From positions 5,878 through 11,401 of the forward strand of contig DBCY01000068.1 of the NCBI GenBank assembly GCA_002293295.1: a DNA stretch of 5,524 nt, given 5' to 3'. Each line of letters opens with the position of its first letter. Within the stretch, counting starts at the first letter, position 1. Positions 1-5,515 of the stretch are shown piece by piece. Below the pieces are notes generated by a model. The model saw only the letters and a program-made list of their open reading frames with translations, did not search any database and had not been told where the DNA came from. Origin of the DNA: Ruminococcus sp. UBA946. GTDB lineage: Bacteria; Bacillota; Clostridia; Oscillospirales; Ruminococcaceae. A program made the position numbers and the translations under genes.

Positions 1-62
1 AATTATCGAACACGCCCTAGTACCTAGTAACATCTATAAATTGCGAATAATAAATTATAATC

Positions 63-81
63 ATACCGCCGCAGGCGGTAT
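63..81. repeat. GC-rich perfect inverted repeat (hairpin) in AT-rich intergenic DNA
   Basis: ATACCGCC (63-70) and GGCGGTAT (74-81) are perfect reverse complements around a three-base GCA loop. The flanks are very AT-rich. No T-run follows on the + strand, so it does not look like a + strand intrinsic terminator; on the - strand the following bases are ATGATTATAATTT, which is also not a clean T-tract. It could be a dispersed intergenic repeat or a regulatory hairpin ahead of the J-domain gene. The hairpin is read directly from the sequence; its role is unknown. Confidence 0.6.
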
Positions 82-89
82 ACAATCAT

Positions 90-118
90 TGTTAATTGTT
101 AATTAGTACTAGTATTGT
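90..118 (+). promoter_or_regulatory. Weak candidate promoter for the J-domain gene
   Basis: TTGTTA (90-95) and TATTGT (113-118) are 17 bases apart; each matches the sigma-A consensus at four of six positions. Transcription from here would begin close to 125, just ahead of the ribosome binding site at 128-134. A perfect TATAAT also occurs at 56-61 but has no usable -35 box upstream. AT-rich DNA yields such matches easily, so this is a suggestion only. Confidence 0.2.
91..104. repeat. Tandem heptamer GTTAATT x2
   Basis: GTTAATT occurs twice back to back (91-97 and 98-104), right after the hairpin and the small palindrome CAATCATTG (83-91). It is followed by the perfect palindrome TAGTACTA (104-111). 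The hexamer CTAGTA occurs at 17-22, 24-29 and 109-114. Together these give bases 1-114 a repeat-rich, non-coding look. The role is unknown. Confidence 0.45.
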
Positions 119-127
119 CACGACGTC

Positions 128-134
128 AAAGGAG
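128..134 (+). promoter_or_regulatory. Ribosome binding site that fixes the J-domain gene start
   Basis: AAAGGAG lies seven bases before the ATG at 142. A longer reading from a TTG at 115 would put this site inside the gene and add an arginine-rich leader (SRRQRRRK) that is simply the translated ribosome binding site. The ATG at 142 is therefore the better start. Confidence 0.85.
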
Positions 135-141
135 AAGGAAA

Positions 142-846
142 ATGCTGTTTGAAGATGCAAAGCTGCTGGGAATCAGCGCGGACAGCTATAATGAAGCGGG
201 AATCAAGAAAGCGTTCCGTTTGAAAGTTCTTCAGGTGCATCCCGACGTGGGTGGTTCGGCGGATGAATTCATGTCGGCTGAACGGGCGCAGAACAATTTG
301 CTTGAAGCGCTCAGGGAGAATATATCGGCTGTTCAGATATTTAAAGGACAACCCTACAAATTCAGCGGTGCAAAGCCATACCCCAAAAGAGACAGCCTTG
401 ACGGAATCACCTCCCTTGATTTATGCCTTTTAATATCACATATCAGTATGCTTTATTACGGCGACACACTGGAGCTTACCGCGAGGGACGGACGTTTGTT
501 CAGATATTCGCCCGAGGATTTCAAATCGGGTACGGTAGTCCCGTTTTTGAAGGATTATATAGCATGGAGCTGCGATACGCAGAACGGGCTTATTGAAATT
601 CTTCAGCCGTTTGAGTTTTCTTATAAGCCGCGTATTATTGTTACGGTAACGCTTGACGGCTTAAGTATAGGTTCCCATCAGTTCATAATGATGTTCGGAA
701 GCAGGGCGTTTCCCTATACGTTTGAAAAGACCGGAACGGAGCAGAATTATACATCGGTGGATATGGAATTCCCAATCAGCCGCAGATATATTGAGGGTAT
801 AAGAACAGAAATCATCCTGACAATCTCTTTGGATTTGTTTTATTAG
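142..846 (+). CDS. J-domain (DnaJ-like) protein with an unrecognised C-terminal region
   Basis: Starting at ATG 142 the product is 234 residues. Residues about 3-57 look like a J-domain: helix I contains LLGIS, helix II runs IKKAFRLKVLQV into the diagnostic HPD triad at residues 33-35, and helix III follows (about 41-57). In J-proteins the HPD triad stimulates Hsp70 (DnaK) ATPase activity. The Gly/Phe linker, zinc-finger repeats and substrate-binding beta domains of true DnaJ are absent. Residues about 75-234 form a mixed, probably soluble region (SLDGITSLDLCLL near the start, many beta-like stretches later) that I do not recognise. No signal peptide or membrane segment is evident. It could be a specialised co-chaperone delivering a client to DnaK, but the client is unknown. 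It lies 66 bases upstream of the rsmH start, where mraZ is common, and shares rsmH's reading frame. The J-domain call is confident; the cellular role is not. Confidence 0.8.
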   Translation: MLFEDAKLLGISADSYNEAGIKKAFRLKVLQVHPDVGGSADEFMSAERAQNNLLEALRENISAVQIFKGQPYKFSGAKPYPKRDSLDGITSLDLCLLISHISMLYYGDTLELTARDGRLFRYSPEDFKSGTVVPFLKDYIAWSCDTQNGLIEILQPFEFSYKPRIIVTVTLDGLSIGSHQFIMMFGSRAFPYTFEKTGTEQNYTSVDMEFPISRRYIEGIRTEIILTISLDLFY

Positions 847-863
847 CCTAATGCACTTGTTTT

Positions 864-876
864 AGGGACTGACCCT
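864..876. repeat. Short inverted repeat between the J-domain gene and rsmH
   Basis: AGGG (864-867) and CCCT (873-876) can pair around a five-base loop, ACTGA. The stem has only four pairs and no T-run follows, so it is not a convincing terminator. The two genes may therefore be transcribed together, though this is not shown. Confidence 0.3.
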
Positions 877-897
877 GATAATACCGAAAAATTTTGT

Positions 898-903
898 AAG
901 GGA
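898..903 (+). promoter_or_regulatory. Ribosome binding site pointing to a non-canonical rsmH start
   Basis: AAGGGA ends nine bases before the ATA at 913, a good distance for initiation there, and only three bases before the alternative ATA at 907. No ATG, GTG or TTG exists in this frame between the upstream stop at 844-846 and the GTG at 1054. The site therefore supports initiation at 913. Confidence 0.6.
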
Positions 904-912
904 CGGATAAAA

Positions 913-1839
913 ATAGAATTCAGTCACAGAGCCGTACTTCTGGATGAATGCATAAACGGATTAAACATAAAAAGCGGCGGGATTTATATTGACGGAACCT
1001 GCGGCGGCGGCGGACATTCGTCTGAAATTGCCGCAAGGCTGTCGGAAAGCGGAGTGTTAATCGGAATCGACCGCGACCCCGACGCGGTTAAGGCGGCAGA
1101 GGAAAAACTTAAGAAATATAATAACGCGAAGGTTATTCACGGGAATTATTCTGAAATAAAAGAACTGTGCAAAAAAGAAGGCATAGAAAAAGCCGACGGG
1201 ATTCTTCTTGACCTTGGGGTTTCTTCACATCAGCTTGATAATACGGACAGGGGGTTTTCATATCACGGCGCAGCCCCGCTTGATATGAGGATGTCAAAGG
1301 ATGGCATATCGGCAAGGGATGTTGTCAATGACTTCGGCGAAGAGGAGCTGAGACGTATTTTTTTTGAATACGGGGAGGAAAAATTCTCTTATAAAATTGC
1401 CGGGAATATCATAAAGGCAAGGGAGAACAAACCCATAGAAAGCACGGACGAGCTGGCGGAAATAATAAAAGGCTCAATCCCCGCAAAATTCAAAAGGGAT
1501 AAGAACCCCTGCAAAAAAGTATTTCAGGCAATCAGGATTTTTGTAAACTCCGAATTTGAGCATCTGCGGCGCGGTCTGGACGAAGCGTTTGATATGCTGA
1601 ATGCGGGAGGACGTTTAAGCGTAATAACATTCCATTCGCTGGAGGACAGGATAGTAAAACAAAGGTTTGCCGGATTCTGCAGGGGCTGCATATGCCCGCC
1701 CGATTTTCCGGTATGCGTCTGCGGCAGAACGCCGGAGGGCAGGCTGATAAACAAAAAACCGTTCACAGCGTCAGCAGAAGAACTAAGCGTAAATAACAGA
1801 AGCCGGAGCGCAAAGCTGAGGATAATTGAAAAGCTGTAG
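913..1839 (+). CDS. rsmH: 16S rRNA (cytosine(1402)-N(4))-methyltransferase RsmH
   Basis: RsmH (MraW) transfers a methyl group from S-adenosylmethionine to N4 of C1402 of 16S rRNA in the ribosomal P site. From 913 the product is 308 residues, close to E. coli RsmH (313). Family motifs appear in order: EFSH then VLLDEC at the N-terminus; SAM-binding motif I DGTCGGGGHS (27-36); the acidic IGIDRDP (50-56); LDLGVSSHQLD (99-109) followed by RGFSYH and PLDMRM; TFHSLEDR (239-246); a cysteine-rich segment (C256, C259, C261, C268, C270); and NNRSRSAKLRI near the end. The start is odd. The conserved N-terminus begins at an ATA codon, where ATG would be one base different. The first conventional start, GTG 1054, is residue 48 and would remove motif I, so a 261-residue model from there is almost certainly truncated. 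Family assignment is certain; the exact start is inferred from homology and the ribosome binding site. Confidence 0.93.
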   Translation: MEFSHRAVLLDECINGLNIKSGGIYIDGTCGGGGHSSEIAARLSESGVLIGIDRDPDAVKAAEEKLKKYNNAKVIHGNYSEIKELCKKEGIEKADGILLDLGVSSHQLDNTDRGFSYHGAAPLDMRMSKDGISARDVVNDFGEEELRRIFFEYGEEKFSYKIAGNIIKARENKPIESTDELAEIIKGSIPAKFKRDKNPCKKVFQAIRIFVNSEFEHLRRGLDEAFDMLNAGGRLSVITFHSLEDRIVKQRFAGFCRGCICPPDFPVCVCGRTPEGRLINKKPFTASAEELSVNNRSRSAKLRIIEKL

Positions 1840-1856
1840 GGAATACCGAAAGCATA

Positions 1857-1865
1857 TGTTATAAT
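1857..1865 (+). promoter_or_regulatory. Extended -10 promoter for the fic gene
   Basis: TGTTATAAT is an exact extended -10 element (TG-N-TATAAT), with the consensus hexamer at 1860-1865. No good -35 box lies 16-18 bases upstream, which is usual for extended -10 promoters. Transcription would start near 1872, giving a leader of about 30 bases. This suggests fic can be expressed independently of rsmH. Confidence 0.55.
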
Positions 1866-1879
1866 ACTATGTTTTAACC
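1863..1879 (+). repeat. Left copy of an imperfect 17-base direct repeat flanking fic
   Basis: AATACTATGTTTTAACC here matches AATACTAAGTTTTAATC at 2567-2583 at 15 of 17 positions. The copies differ at the eighth and sixteenth bases and bracket fic. This copy overlaps the last three bases of the -10 element. It may be a decayed target duplication or recombination scar, but chance similarity of AT-rich sequence is possible. Confidence 0.5.
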
Positions 1880-1903
1880 GGGATTAGTATAAAGAGGTTT
1901 ATA

Positions 1904-2560
1904 ATGCAGGCGAAATACAATATGACGACCGAACAGAATATTTTTGTCGCCAAACGGAATATCGTTGATTATATATGGAAAAGCGCCAATTTGGAAGGAA
2001 TATCGGTTACGTATCCCGAAACGGATACCATATATAACGGTATAAACGTATCCCGGTTGAATATTGATGAAATAACGGCGATAAACAATTTAAAACACGC
2101 TTGGAGATTTTTGATAGAAAATATAGATTATCCAATCGATTATAACTTTATTTGCAGGATAAACAAATATGTAGGAAGCAATTTATACTATAATTCAGGG
2201 AAAATCAGAAATATTCCCGTAAAAATGGGAGGAACCGACTGGAAACCTGACATACCGATAGAGTCGCAGATAAAAGAAGATTTATCAGATATTTTAAGAA
2301 TCCCCTGTCCGACAGAAAAAGCGATAACTCTAATGCTTTATTTAATGAGAAAACAGATTTTTATAGATGGTAATAAACGTACTGCCATGCTGGCGGGAAA
2401 TCAAGTAATGATTTCAAACGGAGCGGGAATAATATCTGTTCCCATTGAGGAACATGAAAAGTTCAGGGATATGCTCATATCTTTTTATGAAACAAATGAT
2501 ATGACCGGAATAAAATACTTCACATATGAAAAATGCATTGACGGATTGAATTTTAACTGA
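1904..2560 (+). CDS. Fic-domain protein with altered active site (Gln for His)
   Basis: Fic enzymes attach AMP or another phosphate-containing group to target proteins; Doc, a relative, phosphorylates EF-Tu. This protein has 218 residues, with start ATG 1904 six bases after AAAGAGG (1891-1897). SANLEG (27-32) fits the class II inhibitory motif (S/T)xxxE(G/N). A flap-like segment GKIRNIPVKMGG spans 99-110. The signature is QIFIDGNKR (151-159), where the family norm is HxFx(D/E)GN(G/K)R. F153, D155, N157 and R159 are kept, but the catalytic His is Gln (codon CAG, 2354-2356). K158 replaces the anion-hole glycine, as in Doc, and position 162, where AMPylators carry a second Arg, is Met. AMPylation by the standard mechanism is therefore doubtful; I vaguely recall related clostridial proteins with the same Gln but cannot confirm this. 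No antitoxin gene is adjacent. It has its own promoter and separates rsmH from ftsL. Its base composition is AT-rich in places: 15 G/C in the 60 bases from 2101, against 26 from 1201 and from 3781. Confidence 0.9.
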   Translation: MQAKYNMTTEQNIFVAKRNIVDYIWKSANLEGISVTYPETDTIYNGINVSRLNIDEITAINNLKHAWRFLIENIDYPIDYNFICRINKYVGSNLYYNSGKIRNIPVKMGGTDWKPDIPIESQIKEDLSDILRIPCPTEKAITLMLYLMRKQIFIDGNKRTAMLAGNQVMISNGAGIISVPIEEHEKFRDMLISFYETNDMTGIKYFTYEKCIDGLNFN

Positions 2561-2566
2561 TACTCA

Positions 2567-2583
2567 AATACTAAGTTTTAATC
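2567..2583 (+). repeat. Right copy of an imperfect 17-base direct repeat flanking fic
   Basis: AATACTAAGTTTTAATC begins seven bases after the fic stop and matches the left copy at 1863-1879 in 15 of 17 bases. The distance between copies is 704 bases, so the repeated unit would carry fic, its ribosome binding site and little else. A third partial echo, GTTTTAATG, lies at 2593-2601, which reduces the weight of the match. Confidence 0.5.
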
Positions 2584-2592
2584 CCTTTGTCC

Positions 2593-2630
2593 GTTTTAAT
2601 GAGCAGGCTCTGATTGCTTGAGCTGAAAAC
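2593..2630. other. Possible weak RNA structure between fic and ftsL
   Basis: GCTC (2607-2610) can pair with GAGC (2620-2623) and GTTTT (2593-2597) with AAAAC (2626-2630). The arms are joined by a large one-sided bulge, so the structure is imperfect. There is no T-run, so it is not a convincing terminator, and I see no strong promoter between 2561 and 2684. Whether ftsL is read from upstream or from a local promoter cannot be decided from the sequence. Confidence 0.2.
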
Positions 2631-2670
2631 AAGGTTTAAACAGGGGTTTAATTTATAGACAAGCATACTG

Positions 2671-2676
2671 AAAGGA
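2671..2676 (+). promoter_or_regulatory. Ribosome binding site that fixes the ftsL start
   Basis: AAAGGA ends eight bases before the ATG at 2685. The earlier in-frame ATG at 2676 overlaps this site and would add only three residues (MIK), so 2685 is preferred. Confidence 0.8.
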
Positions 2677-2684
2677 TGATAAAA

Positions 2685-3155
2685 ATGGCAAAGCATAATC
2701 TGGCATACGACCTGTCGAAGTATGAAAACGCCAATCTGGGGGAAAAACCGGAAAAATCAAAGATTAATTTAGTGAAGCACAGACCCGGAACGGAAGGTTC
2801 GGCGTTCCGGGTTGTAGTATCAGCCGGCGTCGCATTGATTTTTATGCTGATGGTAGTTTATGCAAAGGTGCAGGACGCTTCCCTTCATAAGGAAATAATC
2901 AGCCTTAACAAGCAGGCGGATATCCTGCACAGCGAAAATGTCAGGATGAAGTCGGATATTGAAGGAAAATCCTCAATAAAAGCGGTTGAGGAATATGCTG
3001 AAAACATCCTGGGAATGAGAAAGCTTGAAAAATCACAAATTGAATATATCAGTATTGAAAACGGAAATATTGTAAACATACCCGAAGCCGAAACCAATAT
3101 ATTCATTAAGATTAAAAATCTGTTCAGCAATTTGGTGGAATATATTCGGGGCTAG
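2685..3155 (+). CDS. ftsL: FtsL-like septal cell division protein (FtsL/DivIC family)
   Basis: A 156-residue single-pass membrane protein. Residues 1-40 are polar and charged (cytoplasmic). Residues about 41-59 form one hydrophobic helix (AFRVVVSAGVALIFMLMVVY). Residues about 62-93 have a heptad-like, charged pattern typical of a coiled coil (SLHKEIISLNKQADILHSEN), and AENILGM at 105-111 followed by QIEYI at 118-122 matches the usual end of FtsL/DivIC periplasmic domains. FtsL works with DivIC/FtsB and DivIB/FtsQ to recruit and activate the FtsW/FtsI septal peptidoglycan synthase. Position supports the name: it directly precedes the class B PBP gene, as in Bacillus. Family members share little sequence, so the call rests on architecture and context. 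The tail (about 123-156) is longer than I would expect for a minimal FtsL. It ends 73 bases before the PBP start, with no terminator seen between. Confidence 0.8.
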   Translation: MAKHNLAYDLSKYENANLGEKPEKSKINLVKHRPGTEGSAFRVVVSAGVALIFMLMVVYAKVQDASLHKEIISLNKQADILHSENVRMKSDIEGKSSIKAVEEYAENILGMRKLEKSQIEYISIENGNIVNIPEAETNIFIKIKNLFSNLVEYIRG

Positions 3156-3214
3156 TACAATATAGTTAGTTAGGGTAGTCCTTTAATGAAAATACTGTAT
3201 ATTCCTATTTCTTG

Positions 3215-3221
3215 AAAGGTG
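3215..3221 (+). promoter_or_regulatory. Strong ribosome binding site of the PBP gene
   Basis: AAAGGTG, continuing into AT, is a close match to the anti-Shine-Dalgarno complement AAGGAGGTGAT. It lies seven bases before ATG 3229 and supports that start. Confidence 0.75.
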
Positions 3222-3228
3222 ATTTTTT

Positions 3229-5496
3229 ATGTCATACCAGCCTACCGCCAAAATGAAACGCAAGCTTAATATCGCGGTATTGGGCATACTGATTATATTC
3301 ATTGTTTTTATAATGGTAAATCTGTTTGATACCGCAGTTACAAATAATGCCATGTATCAGTCCCTTGCGAATGAAAACCAGTTCAAAAGCACAATATTAA
3401 AAGCGGGCAGGGGAAGCATTTATGATGCGAACGGAAAAATACTGGCGCAGTCCGCAACGGTTTATTCCATTAATATTGACCCGTTAAAATGGCAGAAGGT
3501 CCTTAAAGACGACCCTCAGGAAGCGGAAAGGCAGTTAAAGGCATGCCAGGAAATACTCAGCGATGAGTTAAGCGATATCGATACCGGCGAAATCGAAAGA
3601 AAACTCGCCGAAGGAACAAGCCACTGGGCTAATGCGGCGATGAAAATCGAAAAGCCGGTAACGGACAAAATCCTGAGCCGGAGCAGTGAAGAGAAGCTTG
3701 CGGGTTTGATTTATGCCGACCTGGACACAAGAAGATATTATCCCCAGAATGAGCTTGCCGCCGCGGTTATAGGCTTTACGAATTATGACGGCGACGGGAT
3801 TTACGGGATTGAATCCCAGTATAATGATTTCCTGAAGGGTGTGGACGGGAAAATTATCTCGGCTACGGACGCCAACGGAAATGAAATGCCGTATAAAAAC
3901 GACAAGATGTACGCGCAGCAGGACGGCAACTCATTATACCTCACGCTTGATATGAATTTACAGTATTATCTCGAAAAACACCTGGAGGAAGCCGTAGTAA
4001 ACAACAATGCCCAGAACAGGGCATGCGCGATAATGATGAACGCGAATACGGGCGCAGTTCTTGCAATGGCAAGCTCGCCGGGATATGACCTTAATGACAG
4101 GAATTCTATATTTTCACAAAAGGACTCGGACATTCTGTCGGGAATAACAAATGAGGATGAATATTCGGAGCAGTATGCCGTGTTAAGGGAAAAGCAATGG
4201 AAGAACAAAGCCATAACGGAGCTTTATTTTCCCGGTTCGGTATTCAAGGTTATTACAGGCTCGGCTGCACTGGAAGAAAAAAGGGTAAGCCTGCATTCAA
4301 CATTCCATTGCTCAACGTTAAACGTGTCGGGCACCCCTTTCCATTGCTGGGCTACATATTCGCACGGCAGTCAGGACTTTACGACGGCAATGACAAATTC
4401 CTGCAACCCGGCGTTCATTCAGATAGGTCAGGCTCTTGGAGCTGAGAATTTCGCCGCTTATTTCAGGGCGTTCGGGCTTACCGAACCGACCGGCATTGAC
4501 CTTCCGGGAGAAGCCGGCAGCCTTTATACCGACGTCAGCGAAAAAGGTCCCGTAGAGCTTGCTTCAAGCTCGTTCGGACAAACGAACAAAATAACTCCCT
4601 TACAGATGATAACGGCATATGCCGCGGCAATAAACGGCGGGTACCTTGTAACCCCGTATGTTGTCGGTAAAATAGTCGACCCTAACGGAAATGTAATAAA
4701 AACAACTGAAAAAACTGTTAAGAGACAGGTAATATCCGAGGAGACGTCAAAAGTTATGCGTCAGGTTCTGGAAGACGTGGTAAACAACAAGGGAGGCTCG
4801 AACGCCTATATCAAAGGCTATGCCATAGGCGGGAAATCAGGGACTTCCGAAAAACAGGACGAAAACAATTCCAAGAATGTTGACAACCTTTACGTATCCT
4901 CCTACTGCGCGTTTGCACCTGCCGACAATCCGGAAATCATAATGCTCGTTATGGTGGACGAACCAATGGGGACAGACCGCAACGGCGCCCATGTTTATTA
5001 CGGCAGTCTGGTGGCGGTTCCCGTCGTTTCGGACGTGCTTAAGGAAGCCCTGCCGTATCTCGGGTATTATCCCGAATATTCGGACGAAGAGCTTGCGGCT
5101 TTGGGAAAAACGCTTCCTTCGGTTGAAGGTCAGTCGGCGGACATAGCAAAGGCAACCCTTGAAGCATTAGGCTTAAAGGTGGAAATATACGGCGAGGGCG
5201 ACAGGGTGGTTTCACAGGTCCCCCAGCGTTCCAGCTTGATTCCCGAGAACGGAAAGGTAATACTTTATACTGAAGAGGAGCAGGATATAATGTTCACAAC
5301 GGTTCCCAACGTGCTGGGCTACGGGGTTTCGGACGTAAATCTTCTGCTGACTCAGGCGAATCTTAACTTCAAGGTCGGGGACGGCGCCGCGAACCATGCC
5401 GGCGCGACGGCATTGTCTCAGAATTATGCCGAAGGTACGGAAGTGCCGAGGGGTACGATAGTTGAAGTCGTATTTGCAATCAAAGACGAGCATTAA
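3229..5496 (+). CDS. Class B penicillin-binding protein (FtsI/PBP2B type) with two PASTA domains
   Basis: A complete 755-residue septal D,D-transpeptidase that crosslinks peptidoglycan stems and is the target of beta-lactams. A short basic cytoplasmic tail (KMKRK) leads into one membrane helix (about 13-33). The pedestal/dimerisation domain follows, with the class B motif RGSIYDANG (61-69) and the segment YYPQNELAAAVIGF. The transpeptidase motifs are all present: SxxK as S337-V-F-K340, SxN as S391-C-N393, and KSGT at 536-539 in place of KTG. IDLPGEA and SFGQTNKITPLQM also match FtsI-type enzymes. Two PASTA domains follow, at about 629-683 and 691-752, as in B. subtilis PBP2B and pneumococcal PBP2x; SpoVD has one. 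Position after ftsL also favours the vegetative division enzyme (pbpB/ftsI). A sporulation SpoVD role cannot be excluded without the next genes, so I leave the symbol blank. No glycosyltransferase domain is present; its glycan polymerase partner would be an FtsW/RodA (SEDS) protein. Confidence 0.93.
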   Translation: MSYQPTAKMKRKLNIAVLGILIIFIVFIMVNLFDTAVTNNAMYQSLANENQFKSTILKAGRGSIYDANGKILAQSATVYSINIDPLKWQKVLKDDPQEAERQLKACQEILSDELSDIDTGEIERKLAEGTSHWANAAMKIEKPVTDKILSRSSEEKLAGLIYADLDTRRYYPQNELAAAVIGFTNYDGDGIYGIESQYNDFLKGVDGKIISATDANGNEMPYKNDKMYAQQDGNSLYLTLDMNLQYYLEKHLEEAVVNNNAQNRACAIMMNANTGAVLAMASSPGYDLNDRNSIFSQKDSDILSGITNEDEYSEQYAVLREKQWKNKAITELYFPGSVFKVITGSAALEEKRVSLHSTFHCSTLNVSGTPFHCWATYSHGSQDFTTAMTNSCNPAFIQIGQALGAENFAAYFRAFGLTEPTGIDLPGEAGSLYTDVSEKGPVELASSSFGQTNKITPLQMITAYAAAINGGYLVTPYVVGKIVDPNGNVIKTTEKTVKRQVISEETSKVMRQVLEDVVNNKGGSNAYIKGYAIGGKSGTSEKQDENNSKNVDNLYVSSYCAFAPADNPEIIMLVMVDEPMGTDRNGAHVYYGSLVAVPVVSDVLKEALPYLGYYPEYSDEELAALGKTLPSVEGQSADIAKATLEALGLKVEIYGEGDRVVSQVPQRSSLIPENGKVILYTEEEQDIMFTTVPNVLGYGVSDVNLLLTQANLNFKVGDGAANHAGATALSQNYAEGTEVPRGTIVEVVFAIKDEH

Positions 5497-5501
5497 AAGT
5501 T

Positions 5502-5515
5502 TGGAGTGTGGAGTG
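5502..5515. repeat. Tandem heptamer TGGAGTG x2 at the right edge
   Basis: TGGAGTG occurs twice back to back (5502-5508 and 5509-5515), six bases after the PBP stop codon. It may be the first part of a longer intergenic repeat cut by the window edge. No function can be assigned. Confidence 0.4.

Noticed and set aside
115..141. Longer J-domain protein starting at TTG 115 (leader SRRQRRRK)
   Set aside because: The added codons are the translated ribosome binding site AAAGGAG; ATG 142 has ideal spacing to it.
844..846. TAG recoded as a sense codon in this organism
   Set aside because: TAG also ends rsmH (1837-1839) and ftsL (3153-3155) at normal family lengths, so general reassignment is unlikely.
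1054..1839. RsmH model of 261 residues from GTG 1054
   Set aside because: It drops the SAM-binding motif DGTCGGGGHS and the conserved N-terminus, both of which are encoded in the same open frame just upstream.
1904..2560. Fic/Doc toxin-antitoxin pair
   Set aside because: No antitoxin-sized open frame with its own ribosome binding site lies next to fic. The inhibitory-type motif is within the same protein, and the catalytic His is missing.
2561..2684. Riboswitch or intrinsic terminator between fic and ftsL
   Set aside because: The only stems are short and heavily bulged, no T-run follows, and no known riboswitch core can be recognised in about 120 bases.
3156..3228. Promoter between ftsL and the PBP gene (TATATT at 3198-3203)
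   Set aside because: No acceptable -35 box lies at the right distance, and the TG directly abuts the hexamer instead of sitting one base away.
3966..5493. Long open frames on the - strand and in other + frames within the PBP gene
   Set aside because: They lie wholly inside a gene with all its catalytic motifs and show no recognisable protein features; they are shadows of its coding.
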